64,000 bases of DNA from Chlorella sorokiniana (Eukaryota > Chlorophyta > Trebouxiophyceae > Chlorellales > Chlorellaceae): the NCBI GenBank assembly GCA_025917655.1, contig CP084611.1, forward strand, positions 2,356,001 through 2,420,000, in the 5' to 3' direction. Both the position numbers and the translations under genes were made by a program. A model generated the notes under the pieces. It searched no databases, had not been told where the DNA came from, and saw only the letters and a list, made by a program, of their open reading frames with translations. Positions 1 to 11,121 of this stretch are shown piece after piece (position 1 is the first letter of the stretch; the number at the start of each line of letters is the position of its first letter).

Positions 1-1346
1 CCGCCTCCCGCTCCTGCTGCTCCAGCATTCTGCAGACAGCTCATGTCAGAAGCTGCATTGGTGCCCTGCTCCGCGGGGCAGGCCTCACTGAGTGTGCAAC
101 ACACTGTCGCAGCGCAACACCAGCGCGCCACGTTCCCCACCTGCGGCGCTCGATCTCCCCGTACTGCTCCACCGTCAGCGTGGGCAGGATGTGGCTGGGC
201 TGGAACACGCCTGCTGCCAGCCGCTGCCGCTGCATGGCCGCGCTGCCCAGGTTGCCAGCAGCGGCCTGCAGCTGGCGCAGCAGGTCTGGCGGCGGGCCAG
301 CCGCCTGCCGCTGCTCCCGCTCCCGCTCCCGCTGCTCCCGGGGCATGGCGGCTGCATGCCTCAGAATGCGCACCTCCTGCTGCAGCATGGTGAGCCGCTC
401 CGCAGCCTGCGCCAAAGCAGTCGGTGCTCAGGTCAGGGGTGGCAGCGAGCGTTGCAGGTGATGCGGTCGTGTAAAATGGTGGTGGTTCGCATGCACCATC
501 ACAAACACACACACACACGCTATGCAGACAAAATGGCCGCCTTTCTCATCTCGATGCCCCTGATCCATGCTTTGCGCCCTCACGCACCTGCAGTGCCGCC
601 ATGTCGGCCTGCAGCAGCCACAGCTCGCGCTCCGCCTCCTCGCTGTCGCCTCCGTCTGCTCCCTCCCCTGTGCTGGCATGCCCCAGCCGCTGCCGCTGAT
701 CCAACTCCTCGAGGCGGCTTTTGATGACCTTTTCCCGCTTGAACTTCTCAATCTTGTTCTGCCGCAGCGTTGCGGGGTCCAAGCTGCGCGCGCTGGAACT
801 GCCACCGCCCCCTCCCTGGCCTTCTGTCTGCTGAAGCGCGGCATCGGCCAGCGCTCGGGCGGGACCGCTCAGCAGGCCGTACTGGCGGCATCGTAGAAGG
901 AACATGCGATGCTGCTCGCCTGCCGCCGTCAACGCAGCAAGGCGCACGCTGGCGTCTTCTGCAGGGCAAGCGGCAAGGCATTCAGCGCACAGGCAGCCTT
1001 CAGCCATGTCCAGCCACAGCATATCGCACCGCTGTGGGTGGCACTCAGTGCTTCTGCATGATAGAAGGGTATCAGCAGGTATTTGATGTCGGCAGTGGCC
1101 AGATCCTCCAGCTCCTCGTTGGGAGAGAACAGCGCCGCCGCGTCGGCAGCCAACGCGGCCTGCCGCCATAGCGCTGCAGCTTGCTGCACCAACTGCTGCG
1201 TGCGTGGGTCTGAGGATGCCTGCGACTCCAACGCTCTCAGCAACGCCCTCCCACGCTGGAAGAGAGCTGGCAGAGGGAGATCCTACAGCAAGCGGCATGT
1301 GCGGGATGAGCGTGCCCACTCAATCTTTGATATGTACCAACGACAT
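1..1346 (-). CDS. TAP46: TAP46/IGBP1-family PP2A regulatory protein, C-terminus beyond window
   Basis: TAP42/TAP46 (alpha-4) proteins bind and stabilise catalytic subunits of PP2A-type phosphatases and act downstream of TOR in the cytosol. The family match rests on three blocks: NEELEDLATADIKYLL (about 1100-1150), the basic block LRQNKIEKFKREKVIKSR (about 700-780), and LPTLTVEQYGEIE (about 150-190). The last splices at a GT donor to MLEQQEREA at the left edge, so the C-terminus is missing. I place the start at the ATG at 1346: a 9-base exon (M-S-L, 1338-1346), a 55-base intron and an exon from 1282 that continues as DLPLPALFQRG. This matches the family N-terminus and keeps frame, but such a small exon needs transcript support. 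Further introns run about 590-407 and about 145-31. The gene diverges from the PI31-like gene at 1632. The family call is firm; the exact start is less so. Confidence 0.85.
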
Positions 1347-1631
1347 TGTCGACGCGGAACACTACTCAGTAACTGCAGTTAGGCAAAGAACTCGCCTGCA
1401 GCGCTTCGAAGTCAGACATGACAGCTCTCGGCCGATTGTGTAAACCTGGCCTGCGGGAACCGTGCAAATGACAAACGGGGTCAGCTTGCTAGACAAAGCT
1501 CGAATGCCGGTCCAGCTGGCGCCACTGTGCGCCACATGCAACACATGTCCCGGACGTCTGCCTCTCCAACTAGCTTGCATTTACTGCCCATATTGTGATC
1601 AACCGTGTGATCACCAAGCAGCACAGCACAG

Positions 1632-2595
1632 ATGAACGACACTCAGCAGCAAGCAGTGCCCTCCCTTGTTGAGCTGCTCACAAGCGTCCTCCCCCAGCCC
1701 TCGTCGTTGCAATCACAAGCAGGCGGCGCTGCCCTGGCCCTCGTGATGCACTGTGAGATTGCCAGGGCTTCCCTGCCACTGCCGTGCTTGCCGCCGCCAG
1801 CATTCGTGGCGGAGGTGCGGTGTCGTTTCTGCTATCCCATGCTACGGTGCGGCAGGAACCTCAGGCAGTGTGGGCACGGTTGCCGCAGGCCTGATGCTGC
1901 GTGACGGCTTCCAGCCTCTCGAAGTGCAGGAGGGCGGCGCAGCTGGGCCGCCTCTGCAGGCAGGCGCCTTGCTACCCGCCAGCTGGAACAAGGCAGAAAA
2001 CGTGTGGGTGTTCGAGTACAGCTGCCCCCCGCAGCCAAGAAGTTCCGGCTGGCCTGCTCGCTGCACCCCACTACGAACCGCATGTTCATCCACGCCGCCG
2101 AGGTGGAGGCCGGCAGCGGCGAGCCCGAGGCGGGCAACATGTGCGTGATGGGGCTGCAACTGGACAACTACGTTCCTGCGGGGGATGGGGTGGCGCGCAG
2201 CACCTCCTGGCAAGGTGATCCGGGAGAGGGGGGAGGGTAGCAGTGCGCAGCGGAAGGGGGAAGGGGCATCGCCCTCCTGCAGGACTGTATGAAGGGGGTG
2301 CCGCTGCGCCTTGCAGCCCCGCCAAACACCGCACCTGCGCCTCCGCTCCATGCCCGCCCGGCATGCAGGTGTGGTGCACAACCAGCAGGCTCTCACGGAC
2401 ATGTTTTCAGAGTTTGTGGGTGGGCCGCTGTGGCGCCGAGCGGAGCGGGCGGCCCCAGCAAGCCGCAGCGGCAGCAGCTGGCGAGCGCTGCCCAGCCTGG
2501 CCCGGGACCAGCGAGCGCTGGCGCTGGCAGCCGCAGCCGGCGTGTCTGCTGCCGCGTTGCTGCTGTTGTGGCGACGTCGAAGCAGTGCGTGCTAG
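1632..2595 (+). CDS. PI31-like proteasome regulator (FP domain) with C-terminal membrane anchor
   Basis: PI31/PSMF1 proteins bind the 20S proteasome and F-box proteins through an N-terminal FP domain. Three exons fit: 1632-1752, 1889-2214 and 2369-2595, all GT-AG. They give about 224 residues, compared with roughly 270 in animal PI31. The diagnostic stretch is LLPASWNKAENVWVFEYS, then KKFRLACSLHP and GLQLDNYV, which follow the PI31 pattern LLP-W-N, a Y/F-rich strand and LxLDxY. The frame changes near 2025 beside a run of six C, probably a consensus error. After the FP domain the usual long proline-rich tail is absent. Instead there is an Arg/Ser-rich segment, a hydrophobic helix (ALALAAAAGVSAAALLLLW, about 2515-2573) and an RRRSSAC end, which resembles a tail anchor. 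The FP domain call is good; the membrane location is inferred from hydrophobicity alone. Confidence 0.7.
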
Positions 2596-3220
2596 GGCGT
2601 GACTGGTTACAGAGCAGCGGGGCCGGTGGCCACCTGTCACGAGTTGTTTTAGTGATGGATCCCTGTTAAGCAATATGGCTGGCCAGGATTCAAGCGCGCT
2701 AACAGTTTGGGGGCAGGTGTAAGGGGAAGAGGTCAGCAGTGAGGTGGGCTGAAGTAGCAAGCGATTATGGGTGGTTGCAGTGCAACAAGAGCAAAACAGG
2801 GGCTGTGGCCTGTCGGACCGCAAGCTCCCAAGTCCGTGTCCAGAAGCAGCAGTGTTGGGGTGGGGAACTGGGCAGGGCTTCCGCTGCCAGCGACTTGCAA
2901 AGGGTTCCGTGAAGGGGTTGAATGCATGCGTGGGTGTGCGCGGGCGAAGCCGAGATGCAGGCTGGGCCGAGGGGGAAAGGAAGGGGCAAGGTATACGGGT
3001 GCCAGCAGAATGAGAGGTGCAAGGCATAGGGCGTGCCAGCTTAGAGAGGGGTGCAAGGTACACGGCGTGCAAGCAGGAAGGGGGTTGGAAACACGGAGCA
3101 ACAGGGTGGGACGCTTGGCAATCTGGCGTCGCACCGCGCAGTGCCTGCAGTGATTGGCCGACAGGAGGGGCGCGGCAGGCGGGCCCCTGGCAAGGGAGAG
3201 AGTGGCTGCGTGGCGTGTGC
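2596..3220. other. Intergenic, converging 3' ends
   Basis: This stretch holds the 3' flanks of the PI31-like gene (+) and the large membrane-protein gene (-). Apart from a TGTAA motif at 2718 I see no coding or structural signal. Confidence 0.5.
2718..2722 (+). terminator. Candidate polyadenylation signal TGTAA
   Basis: TGTAA is the usual polyadenylation signal of green algae. This copy lies 123 bases past the PI31-like stop codon, a typical 3' UTR distance. It is a five-base motif, so the support is positional only. Confidence 0.4.
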
Positions 3221-6200
3221 TCAGCGCGGCGCAGCGGGCGCCTGCGACTGGGGAGACTGTGCGGCGCGGCGTGGCCGCCGCCGCAGCACGCCGCCCAGCA
3301 GGGGCGCTGCGGTGAGGGCCAGCGTGCGCAGCGCCAGCGCCAGCCGCACGCCGATGAAGACGAGGAAGCCTGTGGCCTGGATGGCCAGCATGGCCACATG
3401 CTGCGCCGCTGCGCGGGCTCCACTCCTTCTTGGCGATCAGCACGATGCCGCACGCAAAGACGGCGAGGTCGCAGAGGGAGGCCACCATCTCCGCCGCCAG
3501 CTCCACACGCATGCGGAAGGGCAGGCACAGCCGCAGGTAGACCAGGTGCAGCAGCGCAATCAGCACCAGCGCCAGGATCTGCGCATGGGATGTGGGCGGC
3601 GCGCGCGTGTCTGTGAGCGTGAGCGTGTGTGTGTGCGGGTGGGGGGGGGAAGGGGGCGCGCGCGCAGCGGCGGCGGTGCGGGGTGCGTGCGGCGGGGCGC
3701 AGCAGACGTGGAAGGGACCAATGTCGGGCGGCTGCGGCCCGGGACAGGTCGGTGCCGCCAGCAGCAGGCAGGCGTGGCAGCCTCACCACCACCACCACCA
3801 CACACACGCGCGCCCCTCCCCCAGCCCCACCTGCGCCACATTGTTGACGGAGCCCACCGAGTTGATGATGAGGGCAAACAGCACCATCTTGGTCACGCTG
3901 GGGAGGGGGCGGGGGGGCGCGCGGCAGGCAGGGTGGGGCAGCAGCCAGCGGAGCAGAGGTGGGGGTGCCCTGCGCCCGGCTTTGCACCCAGGCGGCGGGG
4001 GCAGGCGGGTGCGCGGGTGCCTGGGCCCGCACCCCGCAGCAGGGCGCTCACCTGAGCAGGATGCCAAACGTCTGCAGCGTCTGCACCAGCGTGTCGCCCC
4101 AGGCGTAGCTGGCGGGAACCAGCACGCCGCTGCCGGCATGCAGGTCGCCGCCTGGGGGGGGGGCGGCGGCGGCACAACGATGCAGTCAGCGGCGCGGGTT
4201 GAGGGCCTGGGCCGAGGCACACGCCCCGCTGCCGGCGCCCGCCGGCCGTGCATGGCGGTGCCGCGCCTCACCGTCTGCCGCCGCCGCGTCGTACACGGAG
4301 CGAATGTGGTAGACCTGGGGGCCGCGCGCGTCCTCAAACAGGCTGCCGTACCGCTTCACAAACGCGGTGTCGTGCTTGGACTTGCACACCCAGCGCCCCT
4401 GGGCAGCAGGGGCGGCGGCGGCGCCCGCCTCCGCGGCGGTGCCCACAGGGATGACGGCGGCGGCGGCGGCGCTGCCCCGCTGAAGTCGAACCCAAACAGG
4501 GGGCGCATGACGCAGCGCTGCCAGGCGTGCCACGCGCGGCGCAGGAAGCCCGGCCGCGGGGCGGCGGGGCCTGCCTGCGGCGCTGAGCCGCCACCACACC
4601 CTCCGCAGCGGGCCTGCTCCGAGGAGGGGGCTGGCAGGGCTGCGCACCCCGGCTGGCTGTGCACGATGAACTGGCCGCTGCTGGCGGGCGCGAAGGGCGC
4701 TGCCGCGTCGCCGGGAGCCAGGAAGTGCTGCGTGAGAGCGCCGCCGCTGTCGCGACCCAGCACTCGGAGCGCCGCGCTGCGCCCGCGGCCTGCGCGCCCG
4801 GGCCGTCGCCGCCCGCGCCCGCGCCGGCGGGGGCTGCAGCACAAACACCGCGCGCCGCTGGTCCACCGCGTTGCGCACCAGGTAGCGCAGCACAAAGGCG
4901 AGGGAGACGCCCAGGAAGGCGGCGGGCAGCAGCACAGCAAACAGGACGCCCAGCGCGACGTGGCCCGCGCCCGGCCCGCGCAGCAGGGTGGCCCCCGCCG
5001 CCGCCACCATGGGCAGCACCATCATGAACAGCAGCAGCTCCAGGCGGGGCATGTGCAGCATCTTGGGGGCCTCCTTCTGGGGGAGCAACGGGGGCGCCAG
5101 CGCGGGATGGGTCCACCCGTGCACCGACAGCGAGGGTGCAGGGCATGGCTGTGCTGGCAGCGCGGCTGATGCTGCCCCGTCGGCGCCCGCACGCAGGCTG
5201 CGGCACGGGAGCCACAGCCCAGCTGACAGCTGACAGCCCGGTCCCCCTCTGGTACGCCCCCCCTCCCCCTCCTCCGCACCTGCTTCCAGCGCAGCAGCAG
5301 CAGCAGGGCTGCGTGGAGCAGGGCAAAGCCGCCGATGAGCACCGCCGACCAGAAGAGCACGTTCCAGAGGATGCGGAGGTGGGCGCGCGCCGCGTCCTCC
5401 CCCGCCGCCGCCGACTGGATGGCGCGGATGCGGAGAGGGCGGAGGCGCCCACGTCCGCGCTGCTCACGCCCGCCAGCTCGTCGCTGCCGCCGGTGCCGTT
5501 GACCGCGTCGGACACTGCGGCATCGTTGGAGGTTGGGGTTGATGTTTTTTTCAACGGGGAGGGGGCAATCAAAGGTTGGCGCGCAAAAGAGGCCAACAGG
5601 AAAGGAGGGGCCCTGCACGGCAGCGCACCCAGCCTGCCGGGCCTGGACCCAGCCAGGGCCTGCCCCAGTCAGCGGGAGGCAGCAGGGCGCCGCCGCCGCC
5701 GCGTGCCGCTCTCACCCGTGACGGTGGTGACCACGTAGAAGCCGCTGCTGGCCAGCGACGACAGCGGCCCCTCAATCAGCGCGCGACGCGCCTCCGCAGC
5801 GGCCAGCCGGCGGCGCGGGGCCGGCCCGGCACCGCTGCCGCTCAGAGCGTCTGAGCCTGGCTGCGCAGCTTCATCCGCCGAGTTGGTGGGGGTGGGGCTG
5901 GGAGAGGGCCTGGGTGCGGGCGGCTTGGGGCGGGGTGGACGGGGGCTGGGCGGCTTGGGGCGGGGTGGACGGGGGCTGGGCGGCTTGGGGCGGGGTGGAC
6001 GGGGGCTGGGCGGCTCAGGGGAGGGCGGCGGCCGCTGTTTGGGGCGGGGTGGAGGGGGCTGGGTGGCTCGGGGAGGGAGGTGGCCGCTGCTTAGGGGGCG
6101 GGGTGGAGGGGGCTGGGTGGTTCGGTGGATGGAGGTGGCTGCTGCTTAGGGCGGGGTGGAGGGGGCTGGGTGGCTCGGGGGAGGGAGGTGGCTGCTGCTT

Positions 6201-9200
6201 AGGGCGGGGTGGTGGAGGGGTTGGCGGTTCGGGGGAGGGAGGTGGCTGCTGCTTAGGGCGGGGTGGTGGAGGGGCTGGCGGTTCAGGGGAGGGAGGTGGT
6301 GGACGGGAAGAGGAGGGGCTGGGTGGGGGTGGCAGCGGAGGCTGCGGTGAAGGCTGCTGGGGGCTGGGCGGCGGGAGGGACTCAGGCTTGGGTGGCGGCA
6401 ACGCCCGGGGGTGGCATTGCGGCGTCCAGCGGTGGCGGCAAGGGAGGGGGCACCCCGACGGCAACCTGCTCCTCCGGGGCGGCAGCAGGAGGGCGGCGGG
6501 GCCGCCCCATCAACTGGCGGCGGCAGCGCTGGGCCCATGCTGGGCGGCGGCAGAGGCGGCTGCCGCGGCGGGGCAGGCGTGGCTGCCGCAGGCTGCGGTG
6601 AGGGCGGAGGCGCGCCGCTGACTAGCTGGGGCGGGGGCGGGCATGGCTCCGGGCCGCACAGGGCGCTGGGTGCGGGGGCTGCAGCCTGGGGTGCCGGCGC
6701 CACCGCCTGCTCCGGTGCCGGGGCGGCGGGTGGTGGGGGCGACGCCACCGGCGGGCCGCTGGCAGGGTCAGCCCCAGGGCCGGGGCGGGTGCCTCGGTTG
6801 GGCCACCAGCAATGAGGGGCTGCGGCGGCAGCGCGGCTGAAGAGGGGGCTGGGATGGGGGCAAGCTCCGCATCCGTGGATGGGCTGGGGCGAGGTCGCTG
6901 CCAGGAGCGAGGGCGGGGCGGGGAGGGCCCAGCCGTCGGGCTCAGGGGCCGGGCGGGGGCAGGCAGCGGCACCTCGCCGAAAACTGCAGGAAGGGGGGGG
7001 GGGCGCGCGCAGCAAACAAGGCGCGTTAGCGCTGTGCACTGTGCTGGGCATGCAACAGCAGCGGGCAGGCATGGGGGCAATCCGCAGCGGCTCACAGGAG
7101 GGTGGGGGATGGCGGCGGGGGGCCGGTGGAGGGGGCTTCTTCCTGGGTCGCACGATGATCCAGCCGCCGTCGGGGGTGAGGGGGAGGGAGGGACGGGAGG
7201 GCCACCGCCGTCGGTGGAGTTGTTGCCGGTGCCTGCGGCAGGCAGCAAGGTGGCGGCACATGCAAGGGCTCAGCAGCCTGTCTGACTGACGCAACAGCAG
7301 GGAGTGCGGAGGGTGCGGGGGGGGTACCAAGCGTGGCATAGCGACGGCGCGGCGACAGCTCACCTCCATCCTGCCCCGTGATGCTGCCGGGCGGGGCAAA
7401 GGGCCCCACCAGGCCACCCGGCGGCAAGGGGGCGCAACGCCACCAGAGCCACCGGGGGCGGGGGGGGGCGCCTGCCCGCCGGCAGCAGAACCAGGCGAGG
7501 GGGCGGGCGCTTGCGCACGATGATGGGGCCGCTGTCGGGCGGCAGGGGGGAGGGAGGGACGGGAGGGCCACCGCCGTCGGTGGAGTTGTTGCCGGTGCCT
7601 GCAGCAGGCAGCAAGGTGGCGGCACATGCAAGGGCTCAGCAGCCTGTCTGACTGACGCAACAGCAGGGAGTGCGGAGGGTGCGGGGGGTACCAAGCGTGG
7701 CATAGCGACGGCGCGGCGACAGCTCACCTCCATCCTGCCCCGTGATGCTGCCGGGCGGGGCAAAGGGCCCCACCAGGCCACCCGGCGGCAAGGGGGGCGC
7801 AACGCCACCAGAGCCACCGGGGGCGGGGAAGGGGGCGCCTGCCCGCCGGCAGCAGAACCAGGCGAGGGGGCGGGCGCTTGCGCACGATGATGGGGCCGCT
7901 GTCGGGCGGCAGCGGGGGAGGGAGGGACGGGAGGGCCACCGCCGTCGGTGGAGTTGTTGCCGGTGCCTGCAGGGCAGGTTGGCGGAGGGGCGGCCTGTCG
8001 GCTGGCACGCACAAGCAGTGGAGGGGTGCAGGGACGCCACGCCAAGCAGCAGCCCAGCGGTGGGAGGCAGCCAGGCTCAGCATCAGCCACACCCACCTCC
8101 ATCCTGCCCCTTGATGCTGCCGGGAGGAGCAAAGGGCCCCACCAGGCCACCCGGCGGCGAGGGCGCAGCACCAGGGCTGCCGGGGCCTCCTGCGCCGCCG
8201 CGCGCTGGGGGGAGGGCGAGGGCGAGGGGCCGCCACCAGCGCCAGCGGGAGGTGGGCTGGCGGGGCCGCCAGGGTCGGGCACCTGGCCAACCGGCGAGGG
8301 CGACTGGCTGCCCGGGTTCTGGTTGGTGGGGCTGGGTGAGGGGTCGCGGCCGCCAGGCGCAGGCGACTGACCCCCACGGGCGGCGCCTGCCCGCCAGGCG
8401 CAGGCGACTGACCCCCCACGGGCGGCGCCTGCCCGCCAGGCGCAGGCGACTGACCCCCACGGGCGGCGCCTGTCCGCCAAGGGTAGGAGACTGACCCCCA
8501 CGGACGGCGCCTGTCCGCCAGGCGTAGGAGACGGGCCGCCGGATACCGGCGGCGGCGAGCCATCTGGCGGGCGCTGAGCTGGCGGCAGGTCTGGCTCTGG
8601 CGGTGGGTTCTGGTAGGCGGGGTCCTGGCTGTTGTCGGGGTCAAACACGCTGGGGGCGCCCCAGCCTGGCTGCCGCCGCCACCGCCCTGGCCGCCGCTCT
8701 GCTCGTCGCCGCCGCCGCCGCCGCCGCCGCCATCCGAAGACTGCTGCTGCACGGTGTCGCCTCCTCCCTGCCCGCCGCCGTCGGGGTCAGGGCTGGAGCT
8801 GCTGCCGTCGCCTGGGATGTCCACCGCATCGGGCAGCTGCTGCGAGCCGTCAGCGGGCAGCCCTCCGCCCCGCTGTCGGCGTCGGGAGGGCTGCCAACGC
8901 CGCCCTGCTGCCCCTGGCCGCCGTCGATCGCGTCGATGGGCAGCACAACCGCACCCCCGCCCTGCTGGCTGCCGCTGCCGGCGGTGACTGGGCCGCCGCT
9001 TGCACCGCTGCCGCTTGCACCGCCGCTGCCTCCGTTGCCGCCGCTGGCGCTGCTGCCGCTGGCGGGCGGCGCCGTGTCGTTGTCGGGCACCACCACCACC
9101 GGGGGTAGGGGAAGCGCTGCCTGCTGTACAGCAGGTCCTCCGCCTCGGACAGCTGGGTGGGGGAGGGGGCTGGGCTGCGCCGCCCAGCGCGGGCGCCGTG

Positions 9201-10473
9201 GCCAGCGAGGTCCAGCCAAAGGCGGTGGTGGCCTCGCGGTACACCTGCGCGGGGGGCAGCACACGCAGCCCAGGGGCTCAGCAGCGCTGACCAACAAGGA
9301 GCAGCGGCAGTGGGTTGGGCGGGCGGCAGCTGCCTGCCGCCCTGCCCGCGAGGCGCCGCCGTGGCCCCCAGCAGGCTCCACACGCAGGGCCTGGGCATGC
9401 GTGCGCTGAGGCGCGCGCGGCGGCAGCGCAGGCGCCGCCGTGGCCCACCTCTGGCAGGTTGGTGAGGGGCAGGGTGCCGGTGAGGTAGAAGGTCTGGGCA
9501 AAGTGGGCCATGCCCATGGCACCCATGCCCACGCCGCCCCCGCGCCAAGCAGGCCCGTGGCAAAGCTGAGGGCCAGGGTGCCGCCCAGCGCAGCGCTGCC
9601 CGCCCCGCCAGCCAGCCCAGGCCGCCGCCGGCGCGCGGCACGTACTCCAGGCTCGTGCTGGCGGCGGCGTTGGGGGCGCCCGCGACGTCGACGGCCACGC
9701 CGGCGGGGATGGTCAGGCTCAAGGGCACCGGCGAGTCTCGCTTGGCCACAAAACCCAGCACATACAGCAGCCCTGACGCCTGTTGGTACACCACGTCCAC
9801 CCTGTGATGGAAAAGCGGGGAGGAGGGCGGGCAAAGCAGTGAGTGATGCGGGAACAGCGGGGAACCCGCCAGCTGTACGGTCCCCCAAGGCGGGCAACAG
9901 GCGCGTAAACTTCGTTGATGCAAGCAGGCGCCCCGCAATCATTGCAGAGGCGTGTGTGCGTGTGTGGGTGTGGGTGGGAAGGCGCGCGCCACCTGTAAAC
10001 TCCAGACACGCGGAAGAGGGAGAGCGGGTTTGCCGGCTGCTCCAGGGGCCGCCCAAAGTCGACCGTCCACAGCGGCAGGACTGAGCTCGTGGTGGGGCCT
10101 GGCTGATCACAGGTGATTGTCACCTGCGGAGGCGGGCCAGGCGCAGGAGCGCTTGCCCCACTAAAAGCGTGCAGGCAGCTGCAGGCTGGGAGCGCGCCCA
10201 GCTGCGCCCCCACTGGCGCCGGGGCAGCAGCTAGCACTTGGGAGCGGCTGGTTGCGCCTTTCACTGATCAATTGCGCTACGAAAGAGCGCGATTCTCACC
10301 TCGAAGGCAGCGGCGTCGCCGCTGTGCGACTCATTCAGGGACAGGAGCTTCCTCCTGCTGTTTTGGTGGTCCGGCGAACCCAACACTCCGATTGAGACAC
10401 TCACGGCCCCCAAAGCCCCAGCCAGGAAGGCGCTGAGCGCCAACACCAGCAGGCGCGGGAGTGGCCTTCCCAT
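3221..10473 (-). CDS. Very large membrane protein: signal peptide, Ig-like domain, Gly/Pro repeats, TRP-like multi-pass region
   Basis: Exon 1 (10473-10300) encodes a signal peptide (MGRPLPRLLVLALSAFLAGA). Exon 2 starts at 10123 with VTITCDQP, and the next exon contains VVYQQASGLLYVLGF and LTIPAGVAVDVAGAPNAAAS. That matches the end of bacterial-type Ig-like repeats (PAGVAxDxAGNxNxAS). It is followed by GMGAMGMAHFAQTFYLTG and LPEVYREATTAFGWTSLA, a pattern seen in TRP/flavin-carrier-like membrane proteins. About 9.1-5.9 kb is Gly-, Ser- and Pro-rich linker with tandem repeats. From 5.8 kb to 3.2 kb come several hydrophobic helices (ILWNVLFWSAVLIGGFALL, LELLLFMMVLPMVAAAG, ILALVLIALLHLVYL, VAMLAIQATGFLVFIGVRL), ending at the TGA at 3221. 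Several frame changes occur in G/C runs, for example near 3425. That this is one gene is supported by exons joining the Pro-rich repeats to the membrane half (SSGFYVVTTVTG, about 5720). It could still be two genes. Ion-channel function is not shown. Confidence 0.55.
5921..6010. repeat. Tandem 30-base repeat, three perfect copies
   Basis: The unit begins at 5921, 5951 and 5981. Read on the minus strand it encodes a ten-residue Pro/Arg/Lys/Ser unit (PSPRPPRPKP-like) in the large membrane-protein gene, resembling extensin-type wall-protein repeats. A partial copy flanks it on the left. Confidence 0.85.
6060..6300. repeat. Degenerate tandem repeat, roughly 50-60 base units
   Basis: Repeated blocks of G-rich sequence contain the core ctgctgcttagggcggggtg at about 6132, 6192 and 6250. 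On the minus strand they encode PPPRPKQQPPPSPEPP-type units. Unit length varies by a few bases, so this is a decayed continuation of the proline-rich repeat region. Confidence 0.75.
7180..7990. repeat. Large tandem duplication, unit 366-368 bases, about two and a half copies
   Basis: The anchor gccaccgccgtcggtggag occurs at 7201, 7567 and 7935. The first two units are almost identical over their whole length; the third diverges after about 50 bases. Each unit carries, on the minus strand, an acceptor (ctgctgcag or similar), an exon starting GTGNNSTDGGGPPVP, and a donor after GSITGQDGG. The duplication therefore copies an entire exon and intron of the large membrane-protein gene. Confidence 0.9.
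8350..8530. repeat. Tandem 41-42 base repeat, four to five copies
   Basis: The unit containing cgactgacccccacgggcgg repeats about every 42 bases. On the minus strand it encodes 14-residue units of the type GGQSPAPGGQAPPV. Copy-to-copy one-base length differences break the frame and look like homopolymer errors. It lies in the linker of the large membrane-protein gene. Confidence 0.85.
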
Positions 10474-11121
10474 GTCCGGGTTGCGCTAGGATGCCGTGTA
10501 TCTCGGCGGCCTCATGTTGCTTATGGCGTGGTTGGGTCCAAAGGAGAGGCGCAGGGAGGGCTCACTTAGCAGGAGAGGAGAGCTGAGCTGGCTTGTGACC
10601 GCGGTCGTGATTAACGTGCTCCGCCAGCCCTGCCCTCTTCTGCTTTCTGGCTTTGATGTCTTCGATAGCCCGTGAGCGAGCTTGAAGCCCAAAGGATGGC
10701 GGACAAAAAGCGCGAGCCCCAGCTTCTTCAAAGCCTTCTCACCGCAGTATCTCAGGAAAGTGGCCTGTTTGATTTAAAATGAAGTGTAATGTGACAATTG
10801 AGGGTCAAGGGGGCGCAAGGAACGCTGGGGAAATCAAGGAGCGGCATTGTGGAGGGAGGTCAGTCGCCGAGCAGACACAAAGGGTGGACTCGCCATCCAC
10901 CAACCCTAACCCTGCTCACATCCTATTTGTCAGTACCTACTGACGGCAGTAGAGGTTGGCAACTAAAGCCAACGAAAGCCAAAGCTCCATCACATTTGCA
11001 TTTGGAGTGTTGAACTGCTGTTGAATCAGGCGACTGCCGACAGCAGTACATCTGCCCTGCCCCATCTGCCCCTGATTTTATGCTGATTAATTTCAAGGTG
11101 TCCAAGTTCAATCTTTCAATC
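10474..11121. promoter_or_regulatory. Divergent intergenic region, membrane-protein gene / MED8
   Basis: About 650 bases separate the start codons of the two diverging genes, so it must hold both promoters and 5' UTRs. It is visibly less G+C-rich than the flanking exons (for example 10750-11000). I recognise no TATA box or other named element. Confidence 0.4.

Noticed and set aside
509-522. CA simple repeats such as the one at 509, considered as a CRISPR or satellite array
   Set aside because: They are short dinucleotide tracts within introns, without spacers or long repeat units.
2407-4032. A 541-codon open frame on the minus strand
   Set aside because: It is a shadow frame of the membrane-protein gene. 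Its Arg/Pro/Ala composition and mismatch with the splice sites show it is not translated.
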